Part shown: one piece after another, positions 43,847-55,238 of the stretch | Numbering within the stretch: position 1 is the stretch's first letter | Layout of the letters: each line of letters begins with the position of its first letter | NCBI GenBank assembly: GCA_027575765.1 | Contig: JANBPT010000196.1 | Location: 1-57,944, forward strand | Direction of reading: 5' to 3' | Origin: Tieghemiomyces parasiticus | Taxonomy: Eukaryota; Kickxellomycota; Dimargaritomycetes; Dimargaritales; Dimargaritaceae | Length of the DNA: 57,944 bases | Made by a program: the position numbers and the translations under genes | The notes under the pieces: generated by a model | What the model was told of the DNA's origin: nothing | What the model saw: only the letters and a program-made list of their open reading frames with translations | Database searches by the model: none

Positions 43847-45134
43847 CTTGTGCGGGCCGCCTGGGTTAAGACGTTGGTAGGTTGATAAACGGTGTTATAT
43901 GTAAAGCGAACTGTGCGGTGAACGGGGATGCGGAATGACCACCGGAAAGCAAGGCAGACCTGGTAATGGAAACAGAGAGCCAATTCTAGTGCAAAGGCAA
44001 TGTCAGGGAGAAGGCGAGATGCCCCTGGTATAGCCTCAGGCCGAAGCACGGGCGTTTGGCGACCGCATCTCGCTGCTTGTATCTAGCGCTCACGCGTCGG
44101 CCTTGACCCCCTGCATTGCGCTGCCAGCGGTGGCCTGGGTTTCCACCAGCAACCTGAAATTCCAGTACCGTGCGCTATTACTAGTTTTGTGGCTGGCACA
44201 GCGCCACTTTAAGAGTGAAGCCTGTCGGGCCTCGTTCACTCGAAGGCTAGCTCGCTGCAATCCCACCTTTTCTTCTCGCTGACCAACCTCCGACGCCTGA
44301 TGGACAAATAGGGTCGGATGCTGCCTTGGCGGTTTTTAAGGTATAAAGGCGACAGAGAACCATAGTCCGCGCTGTTGACAGCCAATTCATTGCTATTGCG
44401 ACAGTCCTGGCCGTCTCCGCCGCCTGGAAGCTGGTTTGACCACTACCGCGCAGTCCAATTTAAAAGGGGGCCTTTGTTGATAGCCAGCCGCCTCAAAGAG
44501 CGATCTGCGCCTTGCGAACGGCGCCGTCGACCCTTGCTCGGTCGGGTTAAATGAACCCCCTCCCCTTCGCTCCCCCTACCTAACCCGCTTTTATGGACTC
44601 GTCCAACCGCGCACTGCCCACCCGCCACTGCATTTCAGCCATCCTTGCTTGCAAGGTGCCTTTTAGTCCATCTTAATTGTCCGGCCGCACGCTCCCTCTT
44701 GACACCCGCACCCCACTGCTACGACACACCCACGCCGCCTTGCTTGGACTTATCGGACTGCCTTCCACCAGGAGCTCGACTACGCACCTGCCAAACGCCG
44801 CCGAGGTTGCTTCTAGCTGGTGTTTTCGCCTATTTCAGTGTCGTCCAGTGCCCTCCACCTGTACTGTGTTTGGTCGCCTTGAACACTCTCCAAACGAACC
44901 TTCGTTTCGAAACCCACCCCCTCCCATCGCCCTTGCTTCTGAGTGTCTTCTCCCGCATCCCTCCCCCGCCCCCTGGCCCTCTTCCCTCGCATCAGTCAGT
45001 CTTGTCCTGCGTCGTCCATTCGTCGCATCCCTTAGCCTTCAGCACGACCTGGCGCCCTTTATCCCTCCGATAATATAAAACCTGCCGTCACCTGGGATCC
45101 CTATCCGGGTCTTCCGCCCCGCACCGTCGTCACC
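43847..45134. other. intergenic region between divergent genes
   Basis: Upstream sequences of the minus-strand two-exon gene and of the plus-strand transporter lie here. From about 44650 to 45130 the plus strand is strongly pyrimidine-rich (long C/T runs), like leaders of other genes in the window. Frames in it are open but Pro/Ser/Leu repetitive and are not called. A TATAA sequence occurs at about 45074, 60 bases before the transporter ATG, and could be a core element. Confidence 0.4.
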
Positions 45135-47091
45135 ATGGCGCCGTCCGCGTCATCTGGTTATCACCGGTTAACGGATTCCTCTGAGCACCAGGGATCCAGT
45201 TCGCCCCCGCCCCGGCCCGGGCGGTCACCACGGGATAGCCCACCCCTAGCACCGAGTACCCAATATCCTCCCAGCAGAATCAGTCCGCACGCTGCGGCCT
45301 CCGCCATGGCCGCAGACTCCCAACCCGATGCCGACAGCGATGTGTTTGACCGCACCCTGACCGCCACCGAGCTTATGATTCCGCTGGAAGATCTTCCCGG
45401 GTCGCCCAGCACCATGTGGTCTCAGTCACCAGAAATGCGCGACGCGAAAACCCTCACCAGCCCGCGGGCCAAGTCGGATCGCGGGTCGGTCGGGTCGACA
45501 CGCGACAGCGACGGTATGGAGAGTATCATATCGTTGCTGGACGTGGGGGGACCCGCCAGCGTGGTCGTGGTCACTGACGAGCGAACCAAAGCTTCGCACA
45601 AATACCTTGTGTTACAAGTGACGCCTATCCTGTTGATTGCCGTCGTCGGGTCAATGGTCTCGGGCTGGCTCTTCGATTCTGTACAGGTAAGTGGAGATCA
45701 CCCCACGTCGTTCGTTTCGATAGCCCGAAGCGGCGATGTTACACGGGTAGCCTGTATGACAAATTCGGGGCTGAGACTCATGCTCCATTACCATCGCGCC
45801 ACGCAAACATCCCTTGTCTCACCCGACGTACGCAGACCTGGCCTGCGTTCCATCAAGTCACCGAACTCTTTATTCTGGTCTCCATCCTCATGAACCTAAA
45901 GGGTAACCTGGAAGTCAATCTCTCCTCCCGCCTCTCGACACTGGCCAACCTAGGCGAGCTGGACGACCGGATGGGTCGTCTCACCGCCGTTCTGGGGAAC
46001 CTCCTCCTCCTACTCTTTCAAACGCTGACCGTTGGGTTCGTAGCTGGCGTACTGGCCTCCACGTTAGGGTTCGTCTTCTCTGGCTGGGATGCCAAGCCGG
46101 TTGAGTCGCCGACAGCTGCTGCCGATGCAATCCCCATTGGAAACCTTCAAAAGACCATGCTCATCATCGTCACCAGTATGCTCACTTCCTTCGTAGGAAG
46201 TCTCCTGATTGGCGTCCTCAGCTGCGTCGCCATTTATGCCAGCCACCGGACGGGTATCGATCCGGATAACGTGGCCATCCCGCTCACCTCGAGTTTTGGC
46301 GATATGACCACCGTGCTCCTGCTCTCGCGCTTCGCCCAGGGCCTGTTCCAACTGCGGAGTAAGTGGTGCAGTGGTATGCATTATACGCTGCCTGTTTTCA
46401 TGTGAGTCGGCGTCCCCATGGGAGGCCCTATTAACGCCCTCGCTAACCACTAACCCCATCCCACAATCTCCTCCTCACGCGGCCCTCTCGCCCGACAGGC
46501 ATACCTGTTCTTTTCGTACTGTTCTTTCTGCTGTTGGGCCTCCTTGCGGCTACCTCCTACCTGGCTCGACGCAACCGGCGGGTTTCGGGCCTCATGGGGG
46601 CCGGCTGGCCACCCCTGGTCTTTGCCCTGATCATGACCAGCCTAGCCGGGCTGCTCGTCAAGTCCCACGTGATCAAGTTCCATGCGCTGGCTGTTCTCCT
46701 CCCGGTGTTCAACGGCACCATCGGCAACGTATGTACCATCTTCGCCTCCCGCATCTCCACTCATCTGCATGCCGGAACCGAGGAAAGCTATCGGCCGGTC
46801 ATGGTCATGCTGTTTCTTATCAACCTCCCGGTCCACTGGATCTTCTTGCTGTTCGTCAACGTCCTTCATCTGGCCCATGGTATCCTCACGTGGAAGCTAT
46901 GGCTGCTCTACACCATCGCCTGCCTCTGCATCGTGTTCCTCATGCTCGCCCTCGCCAAGGCCCTCACCCTTTTGATTTGGCAGTGGAACTACGACCCGGA
47001 CAACTACACCAACCCGTTCCTTACCTCCATCAGCGACTTCTCTGGAACATTGGGCCTTATCATGGTGTTTTACATCCTACAGCACATGTGA
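45135..47091 (+). CDS. SLC41/MgtE-type divalent cation (Mg2+) transporter
   Basis: Three exons are 45135-45686, 45836-46358 and 46499-47091 (phases 0 and 1) and encode 555 residues. The first 155 are a disordered cytosolic Ser/Pro/Asp-rich extension. Two MgtE-like membrane halves follow, each of about five helices. The first has LVLQVTPILLIAVVGSMVSG, TELFILVSILMNLKGNLEVN across exon 2, SSRLSTLANLGELDD and IPLTSSFGDMTTVLLL. The second has PPLVFALIMTSLAGLLVK, LLPVFNGTIGNVCTIFASRI, then PDNYTNPFLTSISDFSGTLG and a final helix. The LKGNLE...SRLSTxAN and NGxxGN...SRIST pairs are diagnostic of SLC41. These carry Mg2+ across the plasma or internal membranes, in animals often as Na+/Mg2+ exchangers. 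Bacterial MgtE regulatory CBS domains are absent, as expected. The membrane addressed cannot be told. Confidence 0.93.
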
Positions 47092-47469
47092 TCCTCACTG
47101 CCAAAACGACGTTTCCAACGGTGCCTTGAGACGTCTCTCTTTTTTTTCTTTAATGTCCCTCTACTCATCCCCTTGTATTATTACGTCTTTTTTCATTTAT
47201 TTACACTGCATTGTAAGGAGAAAGTTTCACTGGACGACATCTGTTTCATCTAATGAACTGGGTACTGTCCTTTCCTTGCCGAACTATGAGCGGCTCGAAG
47301 CCCCGGCGAAGGTTGACATCCGCTGGCGAAGGGAGTGCAAGCTAGTAGCCATCAGGGCAAAATTGGGGGAGGAGGATCGAGATCGATGTGTGAGCCACAT
47401 GAGTCCAGTCGGCCGCAAGACTAGGTCCCGGCAAATACGAATACCGCCGTCCAAGCGGTGCACGGATAC
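47092..47469. terminator. convergent 3' space of transporter and WD40 genes
   Basis: Both flanking genes end here, tail to tail. A T-rich tract follows the transporter stop (47135-47200). On the minus strand an alternative last exon of the WD40 gene is possible, because its stop codon overlaps a GTAAGT donor and TACTAG acceptors occur below it. Confidence 0.35.
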
Positions 47470-50304
47470 TTACTTCGTCCGGATCAACTCAGCCTCCTCA
47501 CGCTCAATCTGCGCCAGGTAGGCGGCGCTGGGCTGACCCAGTGTAACTGCCGGCGGACCAGCGACTGGGGTCCGGTCGATCTGTGGACCGGTCACTTCTG
47601 AGGTTTAAGGCATGCCATCGGTGAATAAGGGAGGGGGTTTAATGGTCAGCTCATTGTTACCGACTGAAGTTCCAATTTCAGCGGTCCTAGGGGATTGACC
47701 TCCTACCTTCGTCAACTAGCGTCCGTCCCGTCAATAGCGTTGTTCGGCCGGGTCCGGTGGGGTCACTATCACGTAAAGCGCTTCCCATTCGCGTGCCTCG
47801 ATTGACCGACGGTGGGGGGCTGTCTTGGGCCAAAACAGTGGGTATGCCCCTGCCCCACGCGGCCTCCAAAGTAGCTGACAACGACCGTCCTGACGCGGGT
47901 GCAACAAGTGGCCCGTTCGAAACGGGGTAACCATTTTCACCTTCGTAAGGTGACCGTGCGTGGGCAGGGGCAGGCAGCGGACTAATGTCGATGGCCGTCG
48001 GAAGGGGTAGATCTAACGCCGGGTCCTGAGGGTAGGTGGAGCGCAATGGCAATACCAGGCGGAGGGCAATACCATACTGAGTCGGCTGTTGCACAAGCGT
48101 AGACAGGTGAGGGCTGGGGGGCACGGCTGTGCGGCCAGGTTTATGTAGGTGAATCGTTGACTCACCTCGAGTATCGTAATCAAGGCCTCCAGCGGATAGA
48201 CCTTAAGGGTATCGGGTGAGAAGGCAGGGACGACCGCCACAAAGCTACCACAAGGTGACAGTGTGGCACAGGTTACCTGTTATTGAGGGTTATCGAAGGA
48301 GGAGAGAGTGGTAACGGTAACTAAGCATGTGATCAGAATTCTTTTTCCGTAACCACCGTTCGCATGGGCGGCTATACTAGCCTGATAACTTGACGATTCC
48401 ATGAAGCCAGAATTGCCGATTCAATTACTTACCGCAAAGGTGAAGCCCACGTGCACGAACCGGGCGTCGTCAATGTTGAGTAGGTAGACTCGACCAGCCA
48501 TGGTCACCACCAGAACGATCTGGACGGAAATAAAAAGTGTGTAGGGGAATTTGGGTGATGAGCAGGGGGGGAGTGGCAACGGCAACGTTCACCTGGTGCA
48601 CTCGACATCAGCATCAAGGTTGCTGTTAGCCATCGTAGGCCAGGGTGGCCCCTCTTTCACTTACCTGCGTCCCGCGAATAAAGTCTAGCTGCGCCACGCC
48701 GTCCCCCAGGACCGGTGTGGTAAATTCCTGCGTCAGGCACTGGACCTGGAGATCCCAGACCCACAGGGACATGGTTCTGGAGACATTGGGGCCACCAAAC
48801 ATAATACCATAGCAACACGTGGGGAGGTCAGTGCGCTGTTCGTGACCTTGTAAGTGATACTTCAATACGGCAGAAACGTGAAATCGGAACTTACCGTCCC
48901 CCGGCGATCATCATGGTACCTCGATCGTCAACGGCGAAGGTGGCTAGACGGGGTGCCACCGCGCTCGCATCGGCCTCGTACAGGGCCGCACGATCGGCGT
49001 CAGTGGCATGGTGCGGGTTCCGTGGTGGTGCCTTAACCTTCCACACTTTGGCGAATGTCTCTGCATCCCAAAGCACAATGGTGTCAGTGCTGAAACAGGC
49101 CACGATATGGCGGCCGCAGGGCGAGTAGCCGGCCTAGGGTGTGGGGACAGGGGGGGTTGAAGGGTAGGGGGGAGGAGGCAAGCCATAATTATTAAATTCT
49201 AGGTGTGCCCTATATAATGGGATAGCTAGGTGATTAGTCCCGCAGCAATCGTTTCAGAATTTAATCCATTGGGCCTACCTGTAGAATTTTGGACGGGTGG
49301 GCCGGTAGGACATGCAGTTTGCACCAGGTGTCGGTATCCCAGACGACAATGTCCTCTGGGGAGGCTGAGAGGCAGAGCGGTAGTGTCGGATGGAGGCTGA
49401 TGGAGTGCGGCGGCGCCGAATGGGTATTGACCCTTGTGCACTGGCTCATCCCCCCTAGAAGGTGAAGTGACGTGTAAGTAGCGGGCGGTTAGTCTTGGGG
49501 AGCAACATACAGTCGATCCTAAGGCGAACACTAACTCTCTAATCGTGCTGCCCCTATACTTCAATTGCCGAAGGAAAGGCTATGTCCAAGGATCGTACAA
49601 CTCCTCGGGCTTACCTGGTTTATACACCTTGAGCGACCGGTTGGCCAGACCGATCACGTACCGCACATTATCTGGTGCCGTACGACCGATAACGGTAGCC
49701 GTCACGCCCGTCCGGGCCACCAATTTGTAGCTGTATGGGGTGACGAGGGGGGGAAGTTGAACCGCAGGAAAGCGGTGAGAAAATGGTCGAATTCTGTCGC
49801 CAAGCTAACCCGTCTAACTGGACTGCCACTACGAATCCGTGCTACCTGGCGAGCCGCATTCGTGTCGTGTTGGACCGGGTTCGTCACGAGTACCCACCTG
49901 TTATGATCCCAGTCGAATGCCCAGATATCTCCGCGCTGATCGACAGCCAGTAACGTGCCATACGTGGTAGTGTTCCCTGGCGCCGAGCGGTAGTGGGCCC
50001 AACCCAGGGCGGCAAACGGGACGCGCTGGGCAGCGCAGAACCGACGTGGCTGGCGCGCGGTGGGCGGATTCCCCCTGGCTTTCCGCTTGCTGGCCTGCCC
50101 GCAACCACCGGTCGCATCGTCGCCGTCCCCGCTGTCACTCCCTGCATCTGTGCGGTCACCAGCTACCGTGGTAAGGGGAAGAGGTCGCACCGAATTCTCA
50201 AGGGTCATGAGGCACCGGTGGGGAAACTCATCGTCAAGGACTCTGTGTGCGAAGGGGGCCAGACGGCAGATTGAGGGTAGGTAAAGAGGTAGGGTTGCGT
50301 GCAT
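47470..50304 (-). CDS. nine-exon WD40-repeat protein
   Basis: Exons on the minus strand: 50304-49898, 49730-49615, 49454-49279, 49133-48895, 48776-48665, 48519-48433, 48276-48166, 48085-47707 and 47564-47470. All junctions are in frame, giving 573 residues. The chain shows successive WD40-type strands: GTLLAVDQRGDIWAFDWDHN, VRYVIGLANRSLKVYKP, SASPEDIVVWDTDTWCKLHV, CGRHIVACFSTDTIVLWDAE, MMIAGGRTMSLWVWDLQ, VTMAGRVYLLNI and CATLSPCGSFVAVVPAFSPD. It therefore forms at least one beta-propeller and should act as a scaffold. I cannot place it in a named subfamily. The carboxyl part is proline-rich and ends with a charged helix (YLAQIEREEAELIRTK). The start is uncertain: the frame is open to 50574, and I took the ATG at 50304. 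The TAA stop overlaps a perfect donor (GAA|GTAAGT), so another last exon is possible. Confidence 0.75.
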
Positions 50305-50738
50305 TAGCCTAATTTCATCGGCTAACCCGACTTGCTCATTGTATGTTGGTAGCGACCGTCGCGTTTTTGCCGGTAGTGGGCGGCTGACAGGTAAGCTTGA
50401 CCTGGATAACCGAGTATTCCTTAATGACGAACGTACTTTTGGAGGTGGTCCCGCATGGAACCCTGAGCGAACAGTGGACCGCGCTTGCGCGGTAACAAAA
50501 AAATGTGGGCTGTCTCGTGCAGTTCCATGCCAGCGTGACGGATTGTAAAACAGTGAAATGAGGCTGGGGGACATGAGCTAGTAAAGTGTGGGTATGCAAA
50601 TGTGGTTGTTAGCGTCCACGCCGTACGACGTTAGCAAGCTCATTTAATCGAAGGTTTGAAGTCGTGCCCGTTGCCGACTAGCTGCCAACGGAGTAGGCAA
50701 AAACCCTCTGAGCCTAAATGAAACTCCGCAGCTGATAT
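50305..50738. other. upstream flank of the WD40 gene
   Basis: The minus strand remains open in places but has no clear further exon. Nothing else is recognised. The right edge abuts the second LTR-like element. Confidence 0.4.
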
Positions 50739-51136
50739 TGTAACCAAGGCGCCCCCCAGGAAGCCTCCCCTTCAAAGAAGGCCGCCTCTCTTTAGGACAG
50801 GCCTTCCAGATGGAATGTGGAAGCCTCCACTGCCGATCAGTCTTCCTTCATGAGAACTAGGAAGAAGGCGACCTTCAGACTCTGGAAGGAAATCCGACAT
50901 GACTTGGGACCTCACTTTGCATAGACGAGGTCTCCGACTACAGCGCCTAAGATACACCAAACGGTTTCACGTCGTCACCTCAACTGCACATACTTAAAGG
51001 CGGCAAACCAGCCATAACCGACTGTCTCATTAAGTGTGTAATAAATAACTGTCTTTACTTCTAACTGGCCCGCTCGCCTGCGACCCTCCCTCGGTCTTTA
51101 CTAGTTGCCCCTCCCCTTGGGCCACACATCCCGTCA
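50739..51136. mobile_element. LTR-like element, copy C (398 bp)
   Basis: This segment begins TGTAACCAAGGCGCC and ends CATCCCGTCA and aligns end to end with 23489-23881. Shared landmarks are AAGGCGCCCCCCA at the start, GATGGAATGTG near 50812, AAGTGTGTAATAAATA near 51034 and CCCTCGGTCTTTACTAGTTG near 51090. The AATAAA sits about 90 bases before the 3' end. No matching second copy lies nearby and no retrotransposon gene flanks it, so a solo LTR is likely. Flanks (GATAT before, TAATA after) give no exact duplication. The repeat that adjoins copy A is absent here, which shows that the two are separate elements. Confidence 0.6.
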
Positions 51137-52769
51137 TAATATATGGAGCGGAAGTTGACCAGCTGGTAGGCTCGATCGCTTGTCATGGCCGCCGCCCGGC
51201 TCGCAAGCTGGAGTCTGCTGAGCTAGGCTGGCCAACGTCTTCTTACTTCGTGCTTCAGAAAATACGCACCAAGGGCCAAAGAATGGCCCGAGGTACCAAC
51301 AGTTGAACGAGCTCGTAGTAACGGTCCACGATGAGACCATTTTCTCGATTATTTACGCCACCTCTCTTCACCGGGCGGCTCCACTGTTCCAGCGCGCATA
51401 AGGCGTTGTATTAAATAAGATGCTGCTTTTGTTTAGTTCGTATTTACGGGTGCGGTAGTTCAGAAGGTGGAGAAAGGCATTAAGAGCCGAGGGGCGGTTA
51501 AACGATTGGTTTATCAAAGAAGAGGGTGAGGGCTGAGTACGGGTGAATAAAGGCCACCAAGTTGTGGTGGGTGATAATTCAAAGGTCCTTTATACCCACT
51601 ATGGAATGCCGGTCTTGCTGTGACTGAGGAGGTTGATACCGGCCCTTGGATACTTGCTGCTCACTTGGTGTGAGGATAATTAGCCATGGGACAATTGCGG
51701 CTACTCGGTTAGTGAGAAGACAGGCGATGCATGTCCACACGAAGGATGGGGGGAGAAACAAAAATATAATCGATGAAGATTGGTGCGGAACTGATGCGTG
51801 AAAAATAGGCGGAGCAGTAGAAAAACTCATGTGCCGATTGATTCAATGTGCTATTACCATCCCTCACAGGCACCAAATGATTGGCGGCTATCTCAGCATG
51901 CTGCAGTAGCAGCACTGGCCTCCGGTTTTGGAAGCATCCGCGGTGTGGGCGTTTGATACTAAATTGGGATGCTGTAGCAGGGCCGATTGGCGTTCCTTTC
52001 GACACCAGGTAACGAGACTGACCTTGGTACTTATTCAATGTGGCTGCATCTAATCTAGAACGTTATTACGTTGTAGTTCGTATTTCTATGTTTGATGAGC
52101 CGACGGTCTTAGGCTGGCTTGAGTGGAGGTCTAGTGGAACCAGTTACTGGAGTTCCACTATCGAGACATCATAACCAGGGAAATCAAGCCGCGTCATGTA
52201 GGTTAGTCAGCACCTTTTATTAATTAAGGGTTTCAGGGAAGAAAAGTGGCGGATCAGCTATCCATCCCCTCGGGGGCAGAAGTAGACTCCAGCGAAGGAC
52301 GTTGGAGTCAAGGGGTCCGACATCATACGCCCACCCTAACGGTCGTGGGATTTATGTGATTTCATTTCCTGGCGAAGGACCACGCGGTCAACTATTAATA
52401 TAGGACGTAGTCTCTATAAAAAGGAAGGCAGAATAAGAGAGATACCAAGGTTTTAGGGAGTGAGGTCGAGATTCAAAACCATGCAGGGCCCCGCTATTAA
52501 GTATATCCAGTCACTTTATGATCGACCAGGTAGTTGCAAATGGAATGGTTTGGGGCTAGTGAAAATATAACCGGCTAAAGCAATGTCACCAACAAGGCTT
52601 ATATAATACAAGCCGCGACTCAGGAGTCTGTGGATACCATCTAATCGACCTTGCAATTTCTGCTCGTACATCATAACCATTTTTCGTTAATAAGACCTGT
52701 CCGCATTCCCCCCCCCTGCCCAACGGTACAGCCCGCAGCGTGTATCGTGTTCCATTTAAGTGGCCTACC
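51137..52769. other. intergenic region before the HAM1-like gene
   Basis: No gene-like frame is seen on either strand. The final 100 bases lead to the HAM1-like start, with a C9 run near 52708. The first 40 bases after the LTR-like copy share only TTGACCAG with the corresponding position after copy A. Confidence 0.4.
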
Positions 52770-55238
52770 ATGAGTACCGCTCCATCGCAACACGCGGCAC
52801 CAGGAAACATGGGCAAGTCCCGTCAGCGCTTTGAACATCTGGTGAAGGAGGCTATCCCCTCACCTGCCTCGCCCGTCGCCGACCTGACCAGCAGGCAGCG
52901 TGTCCTGGCCGCCCGCGCACAGGGTAAACATCTTGTTGCCGAAATGAGCCAGGGCCGCCTACCTGCCACCCAAGTTCTAACGGCAGTACTAGACAAGGTT
53001 GACCTGGAAGACTCGGCCCGTCAGCTGTCTCCGGACGGCCAGCAGGTGGCGTCTAGTTTGGACCGTCTGGTCAAGTCGACCAAGGCGCTGCTAGAGGAAA
53101 AGAATGATCAAGACCAGTTCCAGCGCACCGTGGCGCATCTTCGCCGGGCCCAGGTCAATTTGGCCGAGTCGGAGTGCCTAGGACAGGCCCACAGCGAGGC
53201 CCAAGGAGCGGTCCAGACTGCGGCGGCGGTGTCACACCAGTTGGCGGATAAAGTGACTCACTTGGCCCGCGTGGCTGTCCTTTCGTCAACGTTCCGCCAG
53301 CTGCTGGGTGACCTTACAACTTTTTTCCAGGATGTTGTCGCCAGCCATGTGCAGGACCCCGATCGGGAGGAGGTCGTGGCGGTAACCGAGTCCGTCGAAG
53401 ATACACATACACTCAACCCTGCGGTGAAGGCCTCGCCACGTGAGTTGTCGGTCAGGGAAACCTGTGATCAGGCCGTCGACGCCCTACGTGACACCCGCCA
53501 GTCGGCTATCAAGATCGGTATGGACGCCATGGCACCGTACGCCAAGGAGATCCGCGATGGCAGCGTTGGAGTCAGTGGCGCCGCCCGCCAGGCCACTGGT
53601 GACCTGGCCCGCACCGTCCGGCAGGGCCTTGCCACAGCCAACCTAACCCCTTCACAGAAGGATGGCCTAATTGCCAGCTTCAAGGGAATCGTACTGGCCG
53701 TACAAAAGAACCCGGATTGTCAGGCTGCTATCGAGGAGCTTTTGGACCTGCTCACCGAATTCTGCCACCACTTGGCAGAGTCTGGCCGTCTTATTCGACA
53801 GCAGGGTAAGGCCCACATGGGCGAAGATTCTGATCTGCACCTGGCCCTGGCCAATGCTCGCCAGCTCCTCGAGAACTTCGCCAACGGTCATTCCACCCAG
53901 GCACTGTACGATGCCTTGGTGGGGTTTTATTCGTCGGTCCGGGAGGATCCGCAGGCCGATGGTGTCCTGCGCGACACCAAACAGTTCATCAGTAACTGCC
54001 TGCGCAATCACGCCTACATCGAGTCCGACCAGTATCGAGCCGATGCGGACAACCTGCTGGAGCGTAGCCGGAAGGTATGTTCTGACCAGCGTGCACTAGC
54101 CGCAGCCAGTATTGGCAGCGCCATGCAGGACCTACTGGAGGGGTTCCGCCAGGATACTACCACGCACCAGTGGACGGCAGACCTAAACGGTCTGTTCAGG
54201 GAGATGTTCTTAGACGAGGCGGGGAAGCCCACGGTCAAACGCGGACTGGTGCTTGATGCACTCAAGGCCCTGCCCCAGATCGTCCAGGCCATTCGCTTCC
54301 TCCCGCTACCCCGCCTGGAATTCGCCAACGATGCGTACGAGTACGCGGTAGACAACTTGTTTATCTCACTGTCCCAAATCCTGCCCACCAATGTCACGGT
54401 GGTCACCCGCACGGATATCGATTTTGGCGCCTATGGCCAAGACCTGGCCGGGACGGTGGTGCAGCGGGCCCGGGCGGCACGCCGCGGGGTTCAGGAAAAG
54501 GTTAGTACGGTTGGATCTTCCGCGTCCTCCCATACCACCTCTTCCTCAGCCGGGAGTCAGGCAGATCTGGATACTCGTACCGGCAGCGAACTGGACCATG
54601 AGGTAGCCATCGGCATCAAGAATGTGGTGTGCACGGCCCACAATGCCGTCTTTTACTTTAAAAAGAAGACCGGATTTCCCAAGTGGGCCGACGTGGGCCA
54701 TGCCAACCTAATGATGAGCGACCACAGGGGTTTAGACCTACGTATTATTGTTCGCGTGGGCAACCCCGGATCCACTGGCCGCGCTCTCACTGTGGTCAAG
54801 GTGGAGCCCCATCTGCGCAGTCTGAAACTGAAGCTGAAAGACACCAAGCACGATACACTCTACAAGACCCTCGGCCCCCTTATCAACCGTACCCTCCGAC
54901 GTCGTGTTCAGGATGGCATTAAGGTCAGCATCGAAAACTTCCTTGGCATGGTGGACACCCGCATCGTCCACGGTGCCCGCTCGGTTCGCCAGGCCGCAAC
55001 CCAGCGCCGAGTAGTCGCCCAGAGCACCGCCAAGGAGGTGGTGGAACCCAAGATCCCGATGCTAGAGAAATTGGGTGAACCCGAACTGACGACCCTCGGC
55101 GACTTAAGCACTCAACTCGAGCAGATTGCGGAGACCACAGTTGCGGATACCCTGCCGGCCACCACGGGGTCTGTGCCGCACCCTTTGGCTGGCGCTCAGC
55201 GTGAGCCGCTTCCGCTGCCTATGGATGAGGATTCTTAA
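52770..55238 (+). CDS. HAM1-like (fungal DUF4449/HAM1_N-HAM1_C) protein
   Basis: An uninterrupted frame of 822 residues from MSTAPSQHAAPGNMGKSRQR (an ATG ten codons earlier is also in frame). The first two thirds are helical, with repeated amphipathic segments (HLVKEAIPSPAS, SSLDRLVKSTKALLEEKND, LLEEL-type stretches). This matches the large amino-terminal domain of HAM1-like fungal proteins. The carboxyl domain, about residues 600-760, has the diagnostic sequence VFYFKKKTGFPKWADVGHAN, then LDLRIIVRV and KLKLKDTKHDTLYKTLGPLI. It is related to lipid-binding TULIP/BPI-like folds. Fungal members are linked to cell fusion and membrane processes, but their biochemical role is not settled. A Ser/Thr-rich linker (SSASSHTTSSSAGS) separates the halves. 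No signal peptide or membrane helix is seen, so a cytosolic or peripheral membrane location is likely. No intron. Confidence 0.88.
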   Translation: MSTAPSQHAAPGNMGKSRQRFEHLVKEAIPSPASPVADLTSRQRVLAARAQGKHLVAEMSQGRLPATQVLTAVLDKVDLEDSARQLSPDGQQVASSLDRLVKSTKALLEEKNDQDQFQRTVAHLRRAQVNLAESECLGQAHSEAQGAVQTAAAVSHQLADKVTHLARVAVLSSTFRQLLGDLTTFFQDVVASHVQDPDREEVVAVTESVEDTHTLNPAVKASPRELSVRETCDQAVDALRDTRQSAIKIGMDAMAPYAKEIRDGSVGVSGAARQATGDLARTVRQGLATANLTPSQKDGLIASFKGIVLAVQKNPDCQAAIEELLDLLTEFCHHLAESGRLIRQQGKAHMGEDSDLHLALANARQLLENFANGHSTQALYDALVGFYSSVREDPQADGVLRDTKQFISNCLRNHAYIESDQYRADADNLLERSRKVCSDQRALAAASIGSAMQDLLEGFRQDTTTHQWTADLNGLFREMFLDEAGKPTVKRGLVLDALKALPQIVQAIRFLPLPRLEFANDAYEYAVDNLFISLSQILPTNVTVVTRTDIDFGAYGQDLAGTVVQRARAARRGVQEKVSTVGSSASSHTTSSSAGSQADLDTRTGSELDHEVAIGIKNVVCTAHNAVFYFKKKTGFPKWADVGHANLMMSDHRGLDLRIIVRVGNPGSTGRALTVVKVEPHLRSLKLKLKDTKHDTLYKTLGPLINRTLRRRVQDGIKVSIENFLGMVDTRIVHGARSVRQAATQRRVVAQSTAKEVVEPKIPMLEKLGEPELTTLGDLSTQLEQIAETTVADTLPATTGSVPHPLAGAQREPLPLPMDEDS

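Noticed and set aside
44645..45078. Two overlapping plus-strand frames of 133-142 codons
   Set aside because: They lie in a C/T-rich leader in front of the SLC41-type gene. Both read as Pro/Ser/Leu low complexity, and frames open simultaneously because stops are rare in pyrimidine-rich DNA.
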